NCBI RefSeq assembly: GCF_945859685.1
Contig: NC_079147.1
Location: 64,820,946-64,884,945, forward strand
Origin: Eupeodes corollae
Lineage: Eukaryota > Arthropoda > Insecta > Diptera > Syrphidae
DNA: 64,000 bases
Reading direction: 5' to 3'
Positions within the stretch are counted from its first letter, which is position 1. Every line of letters starts with the position of its first letter. The position numbers and the translations under genes were made by a program. Below the pieces are notes generated by a model. That model had not been told where the DNA came from. It saw only the letters and a list, made by a program, of their open reading frames with translations, and searched no databases. Below are positions 1 to 11,437 of the stretch, one piece after another.

Positions 1-342
1 GTTAATACCGCTAGAAGGTTTTTTAATAACTCAGAGGTTATGTCAGACATTACTGGTGTTAATAAAGATCTGATTGAAAGCTTCAATATTGTTCTACGTG
101 TACTTTCGTCTAACTATGAAATTAACCTTGATTCCTTTGAACACTTTACCCAAGAAACTGCGAGGAAGTACTTTACTTTGTATAAGTGCAGGAAGCACGT
201 CATAAGGAGCTGAAGAGATATCGAGAGCATTTTTCAAAAAAGGTGTCTCGGAAGGCGGCTAACTCCTACATATTTAATCATCTGTAGATATCGTCTAAGC
301 CTCTCATCAGTAGCTTTCAGCATAATACTCCACCAAAAAAAC
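1..342 (+). pseudogene. Fragment of uncharacterised TE-linked protein (NDGNTARRFF family)
   Basis: Frame 1 reads NTARRFFNNSEVMSDITGV and continues to about base 189. The similarity then continues in frame 3 (QEARHKELKRYREHFSKK), so about 25 residues were lost there with a frame change. A TAG stop at 285-287 interrupts it before ISSKPLISS. It is clearly related to the minus-strand gene at 9678-10245: both share SDITGV/SEITGV, an ETA motif, an EEAQE/QEAR stretch and S(D/K)PxI. From memory, insect genomes hold many such proteins close to mobile elements, but I know no biochemical function. The start lies outside the window and the end runs into the foldback terminal repeat at 344. It is certainly broken; the family assignment rests on the internal paralogue. 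Confidence 0.7.
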
Positions 343-343
343 A

Positions 344-1440
344 GGGTGGGATGCGACCCACACTGATAACTTCCCATCCCGTCTGTCGATTTGTCTTGCT
401 TAAAAGTTTGTCTATATGTACTCGTATCAATTTTTACAAAATTTGCGTACTATTTTTTGTAAATTTTATTTTTTATGAAAAAACGGACTCTTGGATTTTT
501 ATATAAAAATTACTGAATATCGAAAACAATAATTTCTGTGAAATAAAATAAGTTTGAAGGCAATATTTTTAATTTTTAAACTTTTTTTTTTAGAGTTTTA
601 TTTTTTGTAAAAAAAACTTTCAATTCGATTTTTGAAAAGCGATTGGAGTCGAAAATGATTACTTAGTTTTTGTATTGTTTTTATTTGTTGATAAAAAAAA
701 ACTGTCGATTCAATTTTTCTCAAAATTTTACTGAATGCTGACAACCATATTTTTTATAAAAGATAATAGTAGTTTAAAGTCAATATTTGAAAGTTTTGAA
801 AAGATTTTTGAGTCGAAAATCAATTTTTACTATTTTTTATTTAGGTTTTTATTATTTTTGTCAAAAAACTGTCAATTCGATTTTTCAACATTTTTCCAGG
901 TGACAAAAACGTTTTTTTTTTCGTTACACGAAATTATTTTGGAGATGAAAACATTTTTTATTCAAGTGACAATTTTTTTTGTTAGTTTTTTCGATTTATA
1001 AATATAATCGTGAATTGGATTTTTTTCCAAAAATATACTGGTTTGGTATCACGTTACAATATATAATATTAAATTTGATTCAAGTCACAAGTATCATTGG
1101 TTCGTAAGGTATTTAGGGTTAACCAAAACATTCAAATTTTTTTAAACTGCTATGGTAAAAAAACCACCCACGCAATTTTCTTGAGAGCATTTCTGCCTTA
1201 TTATCTGTATAACAACATTTATTTGAAGTCGATATCTCTCCTGGTTCTTGAGCTATGGACGACGAAAAAACGCAGCGAACGTACGGACGAAGGAACGTAC
1301 GTACAAGCACAGACATCTTTTTAAAAACCTCTTGTTTTAATTCTAGTGACTTTGAAACGTCGAGAAATGTCAACATTTTCAATTTGACTAATCGGACCAA
1401 TTACAATAATTTCCTATGGGAATTTAATAATAAATAAAAA
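344..1440 (+). mobile_element. Foldback-type element FB-1, left arm
   Basis: It starts with the terminal repeat GTGGGATGCGACCCACACTG, which recurs at 11438 and 29158 and inverted at 8110 and 31442. Inward lie imperfect repeats built around 'gtcaattcgatttttctcaa' and 'tcgaaaat.aatttttac', then an inner part around 1200-1300 with the phrases 'ttatctgtataacaaca' and 'cttgagctatggacgacg'. That inner part recurs at 23218, 30570 and, inverted, near 19350. The short open frames here lie in low-complexity AT-rich DNA and look non-coding. The partner right arm is probably 7297-8110. Confidence 0.75.
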
Positions 1441-1614
1441 AGCCAGGTTTGGTATCAATTCGTTGTTGGAAGAAATGCATGCTCTGTTGAATTGTTTCTC
1501 TCATATAGCCTTAGAAATATTAAGGATATTATTGAATATGATGCAGTTCTTCTGTCGAAAAAATGTTTATATCAATTTCAAAAATTTATTTTGAATAATT
1601 TGTACTTTACGAAC

Positions 1615-2800
1615 GTGACTTATAACTACGGTGACCATATTTTCCGAGACAAAATAATGAACAGTACCCAAAAAATGAAAAATGTTGAATAGTTTTCAAG
1701 ATTTTTTTTTGTATTTCATTGAGTAATAGTAAATAAATATAATATAAATTAATTAATAAATATAGTATAATTAGGTATACGAATTTATAAACTAAACAAA
1801 AAAGGAACTTTCATCGATAATAAACAAAACAAAACATAAAAACAACACAGATTATTTCAGTCCCTAACCTATTAACAAAAAAATAAACAATCATTGAATT
1901 ATAATATATTTAGTTTTTAATAATTCTTATATTCGATGCAATTTAATTCATAATTGCATTTGCAAATTAAAATGCACCTGATTGTTTAATTTTCATATTG
2001 TTTTTTTTTTTTCGTTTGTCCATACATTGTTTAAAATTGAGAAAACCCTCTCTATAGGGGCATTAGACCCAGGAAGGCATTAACAAAACTTTACGATTTT
2101 TGAAATGTTTTCATAGTGTATCATTTTTTCATTGAAAAACTTGAAAATTTCAACCCACCTACCTCCAGCACTCATGTAGCTCTCCTTAAATTCAAACATT
2201 TTTTCTGAAGAAACATAAGTTTGTACACATGAAAACTCGTCGAAAACATCAGTGTCATTAATTGAATATTGCTTTTTTTTTCATAATGTACATTAAACTC
2301 AACTCCACTTTGTCCCTGGAAGCAGTGTAATCTTACTTTTGGAAAATGCCATAACTAGTCCAAATGGAAAAAAGATGAGTTTCATTCATATTCATTAAAA
2401 GTTATTTTTACCATTGTCAGTAAAACTCGATGTTAAAATTAATTTAGAGTGGTGAAAGTCACCCTGTGCGCAAGTGTAAGCATATTAGTTTAACTTCCCC
2501 TGAATGTTAGGCTGTATAATATGATCTTATTTTTGTAATTGTGAGATTAGGAAGTGTTCCGAAAAAGAAAGCCAACGAATTATGATATAAGGGTACGTTT
2601 TCATTAAACATTTAATGTTTTTCATGCTTAGGCTTTCGTCAAAGAAAAAAATCATAAAATAATGAACAAATAATGAGCAATTTCTGAAATAATGAACATT
2701 TTTATGTTTTCCGACACACAATAATGCATAATGAACAATTTCTTTAAATAATGAACTGTTCATTATAATAATGAACGGATGGTCACCGTACTTATAACAC
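1615..2800. mobile_element. Possible TIR element of about 1.2 kb
   Basis: The left end at 1615-1638 contains TATAACTACGGTGACCAT. The right end at 2779-2800, read on the other strand, contains TATAAGTACGGTGACCAT. Both ends are followed inward by copies of 'aataatgaaca'. The right end holds several such copies between 2640 and 2775, forming a degenerate short tandem repeat. No coding region for a transposase is visible inside, and no clear target duplication flanks it. It may be a MITE-like non-autonomous DNA transposon; superfamily unknown. Confidence 0.5.
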
Positions 2801-3034
2801 ATCTGCCCACGCTGGAGAACCGAAAAATAGATTTACTTGAAATAGATAATTTTATTTTCATGGTTAATTGATATTTATATTTATTAAAGGGTATACACTT
2901 TTATTGTGATACCTTTTTTTTAATGTTTCTTGCACATACATATACTAAGTCAAAAGTAAGACTTTTATTGAGGTGTACCCTAAGATATTTGGCACTTGAT
3001 TGTCAACCTGTTCTTGTTCCGCATATAACTAGCA

Positions 3035-3664
3035 GGCCTATTCTGCTATTCATCGGGGGGAGTTTTACTAGAATTTTCACTAATCATTATTCTACTATTC
3101 ATTCGAAGTGAATCTGTGTATGTTGGTAACGTCTGTAATACTGCGCGGTATTCTTCTATTCACGTGAAAGCATTCATTCCATACAACTCAGATCCGCATA
3201 TAAAATGCAGCGGATTTTTCATTTGATGTCTCGTTTTTTAATTTTTATAAGCAAATGTAAGTGACAACTAATTTATTGCTAAATTTAGAATATTTTTTTT
3301 ATAAATAAAAAAATATTAACATTTTAAGGGCAAGGAAGACACTTTTAAACATTTCTCCGAAGCTTTGTTTGAGGATTCTCTTATTCCTCTGCTTACATTT
3401 GGAATACAAATTCAAATACTGCCCATTTCCATAAATTACACAGATTATTCTGTTTAGGCGGATTAATTAAACTTAATTTTTGTATGAGTCAAAACAATTT
3501 ATCGAACATTCCCAAGATTTTTACACGAACAGCTGTTCATTTGAATGTAAAATTGGTTTAGGATAATGTAGTTCACCCGATGGATAGCAGAATGCAAAGG
3601 CAGTGTGAAAGGGAATCGAATGGGTGAATCGAATATACGATCCACGTGAATAGCAGAATAGGGC
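3035..3664. mobile_element. MITE-like element with TATTCTGCTATTC inverted ends
   Basis: GGCCTATTCTGCTATTCA at 3035-3052 faces its near-perfect reverse complement at 3647-3664 (17 of 18 bases). Related words (TATTCTTCTATTCACGTG, TATTCTACTATTC) occur inside near both ends, as in subterminal repeats. The element is about 630 bp and has no convincing coding region. No target duplication is obvious. It is probably a non-autonomous DNA transposon of undetermined superfamily. Confidence 0.6.
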
Positions 3665-5689
3665 TGTAGATTATTGCTTAGCAAACAACAGGGGACCTAC
3701 TATGTAACTCTACAATGAAATTGCTCGAATTCGAATAATTGGTACTATGTATCTATTTGACTATTTTCCAACCAACGAGAAACGAATAGTTCTGGTAGTG
3801 CCAACTATATTCTTATAAACTTTCGAATTAACGAGGAACTAAGTAACTCGAAAGTAGAATTCAAAACAAGGCAAAATCAAAAATAATCACTCTACATCAA
3901 TATGTTTCCGAGCGAAGTTTTTTTGTCAATGTAAAACTAATGTTAAATATGAGTTCCATGTACCACCTCAATTACAGCGGAAATTCGTGATTTTTGCCAA
4001 AAATTGCATTTGGACTTTCGTTTCTCTTCCTCATTCATTTCAAAATTCATCATAGGGGGGCACATGATTCTATCGATTGAAGGCGAACTGAAATGTGGAA
4101 GGCAAGAAATTCTAATTGTTCTAGCGGAAGTATACCATATATTTCAACAGGTGTCATCATTTTTTTTAAATTATTTGTTCAAAACATTTATTTAAAATAT
4201 AGACCAAACGGATGGTAATTTTACGAAATTGAAACATTTAATTTTCTATCAAATTATTGCATCAGATTTTTTTACCTCTATTCTTTTTGTTCTTCATTAC
4301 TTAACCTACCACACTCAAAAAAAGAACCTCTCCAAAATATTGATTTTAAAAAATATGCACTTTTCTGCATCAGACATATGTGGCTTGATGTCATAATAAA
4401 CCACAGAGCTATATTGATATCTGATATGAAATAAATCATAAAACATTTTCAACCGCATCACCCTATCACTATCGTAACATTCGAAATTTCTCATTACCCT
4501 TATATACTTTCAAATTTATATATTCTACAAAACAATTATACGTTCTTATGCATTTATATGTGCATATTAAAATCAGACCTGATTTCAATTGAAGCAATCA
4601 CCAATCGAAATATAATCCAGATTTAAATACAAAAACAAAAACAAACCAACAAACAAAAACACAACAACAACAAAGAAAAAAACTATAATTAAAATTGCAT
4701 TACCGCAAAATAAAGACCAATATCATGATTATACCACTAACACAATCAACAAAACCACCCCACATCCAGTGCAACCCCCATTTAGTATAATTATGTACGA
4801 TATTGCAATAAAACTCAAAATATAGAAAAAAAATCATCAAAACACTCACAACTTCAACACCCCCCCTCACCACCCCCTCAGGCTATATGATTGTATTAAT
4901 ATTTAAGGTTGAAATTTTAAACTAATTACAGAGTTTGGCGCAAATGAATAAATTATCAATTTGCATACGCATAATCGTGTGGCCCGACTTAAGATGGGTT
5001 GATGTTGTCAGTCTGTTTGTTTGGTCATTTAAGTAATAGGTGAATTTCACCAAAATAGATGATAAATTTTAGTTTATTTGATTTAATTTAGTAAATTTAA
5101 AAATCAAAGTTAATTGTTTGAAACTAAATTTTGGACTTAGTACTCAATTATTTATTACAAGGTGTACAACTTTGCTCTGCCGTTTTCAAATAGGTGGCTA
5201 CAATGTAAAGTAGCTGTGAAAATAAACAGATCGCAGATAGTTAAACCTTCGTCAACACGAGCCCATCCAAACATTTATCGATATAATTACGTTTTATTAG
5301 CTTGAAAACATAAGTTCACGAGCCATTCATTCTTGCCATTTGCTGGGGGTTCTAAGTCTGAGCCTGAGTGTCATCAAAGTGGTCTTGACAAGAACGGAGA
5401 CATTAACATGGAAGTCCAGCATAGAAGTGGAAGGAAAACCATTTTAGAAGATGCAGAATTGAAGACCACACTAAGTTAAGACTAGCGTTAAACTCAAGAA
5501 GAATTAAAAAGCTTATAGAAAGTGACACAGAAAGCAATTTCAAAACGTGTCAAGGCTTGGGCTTCCAGAAAGAAGAACGATTTGAAACCAAGAGACATTG
5601 AACGGTCTTTAAGTATATGTGAACAATTTGTGAAAAAAAAGGAAGGGATTCTACATCGCATGTTAACCGGCGACGTATAGTTAGGATAA
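3665..5689. other. Unassigned AT-rich stretch
   Basis: No gene, RNA gene or element was recognised. It holds A-rich runs around 4620-4690 (CAA/CAAA-type simple sequence) and a C-rich run near 4860-4880. Open frames are short and do not resemble known proteins. Confidence 0.5.
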
Positions 5690-6002
5690 AATAAATAAAT
5701 AAATTAGGTGGCGATACAGTCCATGAAGAACCATGGCCTAGTGACTTACAACTCTCAACCATTTCTGTGGGCGAGTGATGTTCTAAGAGATGGAAGGGAC
5801 CTGCAGTTTTAAGCCGAATTCGAAAGGAAAATTTGAGAAAGCACTTTTCATGACAAGAATTACTCTTGCAGAATTTGTCAATTCCTCGCAAAAGGCAGTA
5901 CCCGTGAAAAAAGTTAGGTGGCACAGGCAGGGATTGACCCCAAGACACCTTGCACGACAGTCCAACGCACTAACCATCACGCTACGGGTACGGTACAAAA
6001 TA
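5690..6002 (-). mobile_element. tRNA-derived SINE, copy S1
   Basis: Read on the minus strand it begins with a tRNA-like head (GTACCCGTAGCGTGATGGTT, then a B-box-like region GGGGTCAATCCC). A body shared with the copies at 19657 and 26680 follows, then the block ggactgtatcgccacc and a TTTA-rich tail at 5690-5706. The word AGGATAA lies on both sides (5683-5689 and 6003-6009) and may be a 7-bp target duplication. Open frames across it are incidental. It is a diverged but near full-length copy. Confidence 0.85.
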
Positions 6003-6398
6003 AGGATAACCGCAAGAAATAAAGGGAATAAACCTACAAGGCTTCCATGTCAAAGCACCGTCAAATCGAATATTGATGGTTTCAAGACCGTGCTCTGCAT
6101 TTGTTGACACCAACTCGGTTTCGTGTACTCCGAGCTGTTAAAACTAAGTGAAACAGCCATAGGTGCTCGTTATCGAAGGCAATCAATGCGTTTGATGAAA
6201 TGATTTTAAGCACGCCCACGTTGAAACAGTGGGAAATCTTACCCACCCCCCCGCAGAATACTCCACACATTGCTCCCTATGATTATCGTTTGATTACATC
6301 AATAACCGATTACGTGGCTGGCTAACACTACATAACTTATACTTAATAAGAAGTCAACCAATTTGATCGATTCGTAGATCGCCTAGATAAATAATTTT
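6003..6398. other. Unassigned stretch
   Basis: No recognisable coding region or repeat was found between the SINE and the LINE fragment. Confidence 0.4.
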
Positions 6399-7296
6399 GT
6401 TCCTCTGGCTCAATTCCTACGCGTGTTGTCAATGACACTCCTTTAGTTAGATCTATTGATAAAAACAACTTAGTTGCAAGGCAGTTCGCTGAAAATTCCA
6501 CCTTACCAGACAGTGTCATGACTCCCATAATTCTTGAATGCGTAAATAATTTAATGGGACCAATATTTTTTCGTACTCTAACTGTGGCGAGTGTTCTTAA
6601 AGATCTCAACAATTATAAATCCGCTGGCCCAGATGGTATCCCCGCTATTATTCTAAAGAAGTGTTCTTCCACGCTAGCAAAACCACTGCGTAAGCTTTTC
6701 CATCTATCCTATTCTTCTGGGCTCGTTCCGAGTGGTTGGAAAACTGCGTTTGTTCAGCCAATCCCAAAAAAAGGCGAATCTTCTTCTCCCACAAATTACC
6801 GACCGATAGCACTAACGTCCCTTCTTTCTAAAGTCATGGAAACGCTGATTAATTATCAGCTTAAGAAAAATATTGAGGAACGGAAGATTCTTAATGACCG
6901 GCAATACGGCTTTCGTAGCAATAGGTCCACTGGTGATCTCATGGTTCATCTCACCGAACAGGGGAACAAATCTTTACATCGTTTTAGAGAAAGTAAGATT
7001 ATTGCACTTGATATTTCAAAAGCATTTGATAAACTCTGGCATCTTGATCTCTTATCGAAAATGCGTGCTTTCGGTATCGACGAATCTCTTCTTCGTTGGA
7101 TTAGAAATTTTCGATCCGTTCAATACAAGTTGTTTTGGACAGATTCAAGTCTGAAACTCATAAAATAAACGCTGGTGTACCCCAGGGCTCCGTTTTGTCT
7201 CCGACCCTCTTCCTCATTTTTATAAATGATCTCCTTTCTGCTACTTCTAATCCAATACATTGTTTCGCTGACGATAGTACTCTTAGCTTTTTATAA
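6399..7296 (+). pseudogene. Non-LTR retrotransposon (LINE-B, CR1/jockey-like) reverse transcriptase fragment
   Basis: The region encodes the front half of a LINE reverse transcriptase. The long open frame at 6518-7168 reads SAGPDGIPAIILKKCSS, then PIPKKG, NYRPIALTSLLSKVMETL, a YGFRSNRST block and ALDISKAFDKLWH. The last Asp is the first catalytic aspartate of the palm. Similarity continues upstream to about 6399 in another frame. Downstream, shifted frames resemble GVPQGSVLSPTLF and the FADD-type motif (cgctgacgat near 7266). Endonuclease and C-terminal parts are absent, so it is truncated at both ends. It is closely related to the copy at 33040-35335 and abuts the FB right arm at 7297. Confidence 0.9.
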
Positions 7297-8110
7297 AAAT
7301 ATATTTTTGAAATTGTCACCTCAAACGTTTTACTCAAATATCTTTTCAAAAACTGGAGATTATGGCTTCAAACTTATTTTATCTTATAACAAATATTATT
7401 TTCAACATTTAGAAATATTTTGAGAAAAATCAAATTGACAGTTTTCTTACAAAATTAAAAAAAGTTGTAAAAATTGATTCCCAACTCAAATATCTTTTCA
7501 ATACTTTGAGATATTAGCCTTAAACTACTTTTATCTTTTAAAAAATATTATTGTCAACATTCAGTTAATTTTTGAGAAAAATCTAATTGACATTTCTTTT
7601 ACAAAAAATAAAAACTACACTAAAACTTGGTAAAAATTTACTTTTGACTCAAATATCTTTTCCAAAATTAAAAATATTCTCTTCAAAACTTTTTTATTTC
7701 ACATAAAATATTGTTTCGATATTCAGTAGTTTTTTTTTTATAAAAATACAACAGTAATTTTTTTCATAAAAAAATAAAATCTACAAAAAATAGTACGCAA
7801 ATTTGGTGAAAATTGATGTTCGGTTGTTGACATCTCACAAATTAATTTCATTCATCCAATTTGTAAAAATGTAAGAAATGCTACTAAAATTGGTAAAAAT
7901 TTGTTTTTGACTACAAATCTATTTAACAAAACTAGATTTTCAAACTAAACTATTTCTTTATTTGAAAAATATTGTTGGTAATTTTAAAATTTTTAAGAAT
8001 AATTCAACTAAAAACTTTTTTAAAACCATTACGAAAGCCTACAAACTTTTAAGTAAGACAAATCGACAGACGGGATGGGAAGTTATCAGTGTCGTTCGCA
8101 TCCCAGCCTT
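7297..8110 (-). mobile_element. Foldback-type element FB-1, right arm
   Basis: It contains repeated units around 'ttttgagaaaaatc.aattgaca' at about 7410 and 7570, spaced near 160 bp, which are the reverse complement of the left-arm units. It ends with the terminal repeat inverted (aagacaaatcgacagacggg ... gcatcccagcc, about 8041-8110). The arm matches 19285-20210 and 30640-31442. The LINE-B fragment ends right at its inner edge. Confidence 0.75.
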
Positions 8111-8423
8111 CTTTTATTCTTATAATTTTGGTAAGAATTGTAATGATAAATTTGTTCAAATAATTAAAAAAAAATAATTTTTGTAAAGTAATTTATTTCT
8201 ATGTACAATTTTGTTTGTTCATAAACAGTTTTTTTTTAATAAAAATGTTATATAATTCTGACATTAGGTACATGTGACTCATCTAGTATATCCAAAAATC
8301 CTTCAAAAATAATATAAAGTAGTTAATTCTTTGGTTCAGATTTTATATTTATATTTGAACTAAAATTGTTTTTTATTTGACTTTTTGTAAAGGTTATATT
8401 CTGAAACTAAACTCTAAGATGTA
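8111..8423. other. Unassigned AT-rich stretch
   Basis: Nothing recognisable was found between the FB terminus and the SINE head. Confidence 0.4.
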
Positions 8424-8552
8424 GTACCCGTGGCATGATGGTTAGTGCGTTGGACTGTCTTAGGTTCAATTCCTGCCTGTGCCACCTTAATTTAAGAAAA
8501 AATCAATTTTCGCGGGTACTGCCTCTTGACAAATCCTTCAAGAGTTATTCTT
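8424..8552 (+). mobile_element. tRNA-derived SINE, copy S2 (truncated)
   Basis: The head AGTACCCGTGGCATGATGGT followed by TAGTGCGTTGGACTG matches the SINE at 26680. Then come a shortened B-box region (GGTTCAATTCC) and the body words 'gcgggtactgcctcttgaca' and 'agagttattcttg'. The copy stops near 8552, without the 3' block or the TTTA tail. The anticodon-arm region is partly deleted compared with S4. Confidence 0.8.
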
Positions 8553-9235
8553 GTTTTGGAAGAAGGTTAATTGGAGACTATATTTTACAGACCATACATT
8601 ACAGTATCCAACCAAAAACAGAAGTTTGGTGGAAAGATTAATTCAAAGACAGCACAGTTCTATATTCTTGGAGAATTTCAAAAGAATAAAACCTTGGAGG
8701 GTAGTTAGAATTGAATTAAGAAAACCAAGCAGTTAATAGATTTATAAGATAAGAATCAGTGAAATTAATAAGGTTTTTTACGAAGTGAATTTTGTTACAC
8801 ATTTTTAGTAATGTTAATTTATTAAACCCACTTGAGTGATATTCAATGCATGCTCCGACTATATAAAAGACAACTACAATAAATTACTGTTTCAATGTGA
8901 TCCCTCATAAATTTCTTAAAGTGATTATTATAAAAGTTAACATTTATTATGATTTATTGCAATAAACAAGTTAATTTTTAATCATAAAATTTACTGACAA
9001 ATAAATCAATTTTATAAACAGTAGTAGACATTCATAGTCAGCTTATACTTATGTGCATACGCATACAACATCTCTGCAATGTGCTTAAAAAAGATACGTG
9101 CCTTTATATTGCATATAACTCAAACTAAATATGAGAAGTGAAAACAGAAGCTAAAAAAAATATGAGAAGAAGAGTTATTAGCTCTAAAGTGCCACCAAAT
9201 TAACTTTTATAACCTATGGTTTTTTTAACTTGTTA
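8553..9235. other. Unassigned AT-rich stretch
   Basis: No supported gene or element was found. Short open frames near the start only continue out of the SINE. Confidence 0.4.
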
Positions 9236-9315
9236 TTAGAAGTGGAAGAAGAAATGGACATCAACGCTCCAGCCCGCAAGCTCTTCCAATCAAATTCCGT
9301 GGAACGGCGCGCGTT
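9236..9315 (+). pseudogene. RTE-A LINE 3' region, copy A6, first part
   Basis: It encodes the words 'aacgctccagcccgcaagct', which in the reference copy (52666-55470) give NAPARKVFES near the protein C-terminus, then 'gtggaacggcgcg'. The match breaks here and resumes at 11236, so a 1.9-kb insertion (9316-11235) splits this copy. Confidence 0.75.
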
Positions 9316-11235
9316 ATTGGAATTTTTCTAAAATTTGAGGGTTTTTGATTTTTGTATGGGAGAGCGGAAAAAAGTCTGTAAAATCTGAACTTCTAAACGA
9401 ATTTTAATGAAATTTTAAACACATGTTAAGATTAGTCTTATACATGCTTGGTCAAAATTTGGTCAAGAAAAAATTATTAGAAAAAAAGTTATTGACATTT
9501 TTCTAAAATTTGAGGCTTTTGATGTTATATTTAAATAAAAGTTTTTTTTAAGTAAAATCTTAACTTTTTTATTTTGAGCAAAATATTATTACTAACTATG
9601 TATATTATAAAAATTAAATAAATAAATAGATAAATACATACAAAAAATAAATAAAAAACAATTATGAAGTAGTAATTTTATGACGCTAAAATGAGATTTT
9701 TAGCGTCTGCGCTGATTGGAAGTATTTTCTTTTTTGCCGGTGGCCTTAAACCTGTTATTATTGGATCTGAGGATATGAGTATGTGATGCATCACATCTTC
9801 ATTCGTCGCAATTCGGCTGCATTTTCTCGAATGAAACCTGCGGTAGGCTTTATAATCCTTATTTCGGCATTCTTGGGCTTCCTCGGAGAGCGATCCAACA
9901 GGAAATGCACAGCTTTTAATTATTTCTTCTCCATGGATCAAAATCTTATGTACGGTTGCTGGCATATTGTACCATTTATATTTCTCAACAAACAATTCAG
10001 CAGTTTCCCACATGTAAGCTGCACTTTTTTTTAAATCTAATTTTTCATTCGACGTTATTACTTCAAGGACAACAGCAAACCGCCGAATTAGGGATTCACT
10101 AACTCCAGTGATTTCTGAAGTCATGGTTGGATTTGCAAAACAATCTTCTGGAGGTGTTGCCGTCATTACTTGTCCCCGTACCTTGTTTTACAAGATCGAC
10201 AATGATGATCAATACTGACTTTTTTTTAATTTAATCCTTTATATATATAGATTTAAGTAAGAGATTTTATTCTAATAAGACAGGTAATACAAAATTACGC
10301 AATACACAACAAAAACAAAGCAATAAAACTTTAAAAATAACACCTTTTTTATTTCTACCTGCCCTACTTTTAGCAAAAAACTAAAAAAATAAAGGATTAT
10401 CCCTAATCCTTTTCTTTATTTTTTTTAAGCTCTATCATATAATTTAAAATATCATAAAACTATGTATATTGCTTTTCGTGTGTTCTTTCCAAGAAAATTG
10501 AGTTCAAAGTTGAAAAAAATTTCCGGGCAGAAATAAATGGTTTCGCAAAAATCGAAATTCTCAGACCTGTGTCAATGTATTAATTTTGTTTTATTTTTAA
10601 AATAAAGTTTGACATTTTTTCTTAAAATAATGGGCTTAACCAGTTCATTCTGACAATTAATAACGAAGAAATCAAACTTTTTGGTAAACACCACCGTCAA
10701 AACGCAGTTTTTTGAAATCCGATTCAGTGAAACATTTTTGATCATAACTTCCACATCTGCACGTATCTGCAGCTGATTTTTTCTGTGCTTTTACATAAAT
10801 GCATGGAGCATATGCCGGCATACTTACTTTCTTGGAGTCTTTTGGAGCTTTTTTTTGAAATCAAAAAGTTTAAAAAAAACACATTTTTTCCTAGTACTTA
10901 AGCTTCAGACTACTTATAGAAGGTATCTTTTATAAATAATCATTTTTTTTTTATTTTAGATAATCGAAAATAGACCAATTAAATTATTTAAGAAGCTAGA
11001 GAATTTATTTAAAGGAACTTCGGAAAAAAACATCTCAAAATTTGTTGAAAATACGGTTCGCGATTTGAGTAAAATTATTTTTCAACTTTGAGGGCTTGTA
11101 AATCAGAACATACAATATATATGTTGAAAAATACTTTTAAATCATACGCTCGGGTTATATAAGAGTACTTAAACATAAAATTTAAAAGGATAAATATAAC
11201 TTCTTAAAAAGACTTTTTTCCGCTCTCGCACCACT
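9316..11235. mobile_element. DNA transposon-like insertion inside RTE-A copy A6
   Basis: It interrupts the RTE-A copy between 9315 and 11236. GAGAGCGGAAAAAAGTCT at 9360-9377 faces its exact reverse complement at 11211-11228, so both ends carry an inverted repeat. The right end read outward-in is CAGTGGTGCGAGAGCGG, which resembles hAT-type ends. On the left, about 45 bases (cgttattggaatttttct...) lie outside the matched repeat, and a related phrase recurs at 9485-9515. CGGCGCG occurs on both flanks and might be part of a target duplication. The only gene-like content is the minus-strand region 9678-10245. The rest (10246-11210) is AT-rich and unassigned. Confidence 0.6.
9678..10245 (-). pseudogene. 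Uncharacterised TE-linked protein (NDGNTARRFF family), second copy
   Basis: The minus-strand open frame 10166-9678 reads TMTSEITGVSESLIRRF, then KYKWYNMPATVHKILIHG, SEEAQECRNKDYKAYRRF, HSRKCSRI and SSDPIITGL, and ends normally after a lysine-rich tail. Upstream of 10166 another frame continues with VKQGTGTSNDGNTSRRLF, so the true N-terminal side is separated by a small indel near 10135. It is related to the fragment at 1-342. It lies inside a TIR-bounded insertion, which suggests it travels with a DNA transposon. I know no catalytic motif or function for it. The family link is secure; the role is unknown. Confidence 0.7.
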
Positions 11236-11361
11236 GTGCGGCGCGGCGTAGAAGAGCATGGCAGTGACTAAGGTGACGGATGCAGGTGGGAGAGAACCTC
11301 AACCAACTTGGAGCCCAAAACTGGAGACAGCTGAACTGAGGTGCCACCTTAGGTAAGTAAT
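11236..11361 (+). pseudogene. RTE-A LINE 3' end, copy A6, second part
   Basis: It resumes with 'ggcgcggcgtagaag', then 'gagaacctcaaccaacttgg', then the 3' block gaggtgccaccttaggtaag. This continues the RTE-A copy begun at 9236. The tail has a short TAAG/TAAT-type ending. Confidence 0.75.
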
Positions 11362-11437
11362 TATAAGACTAGCCACTTTAATTACATTTTATTTTAAGCA
11401 TTTTGACAATGATACGTGAATTCCAAAACAAAAAAAA

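Noticed and set aside
735..1437. Overlapping open frames on both strands
   Set aside because: They lie in FB arm repeats and have very biased Phe/Leu/Lys content. The same repeats elsewhere are full of stops.
5550..6107. Open frames of 71-132 codons on both strands
   Set aside because: They cover SINE S1. The translated words recur wherever the SINE occurs, including the minus strand, so they are not coding.
7297..8110. Regularly spaced repeats that might be taken for a CRISPR array
   Set aside because: Units are about 160 bp, diverged and AT-rich, part of FB arms in an insect genome. There are no short direct repeats with spacers and no cas genes.
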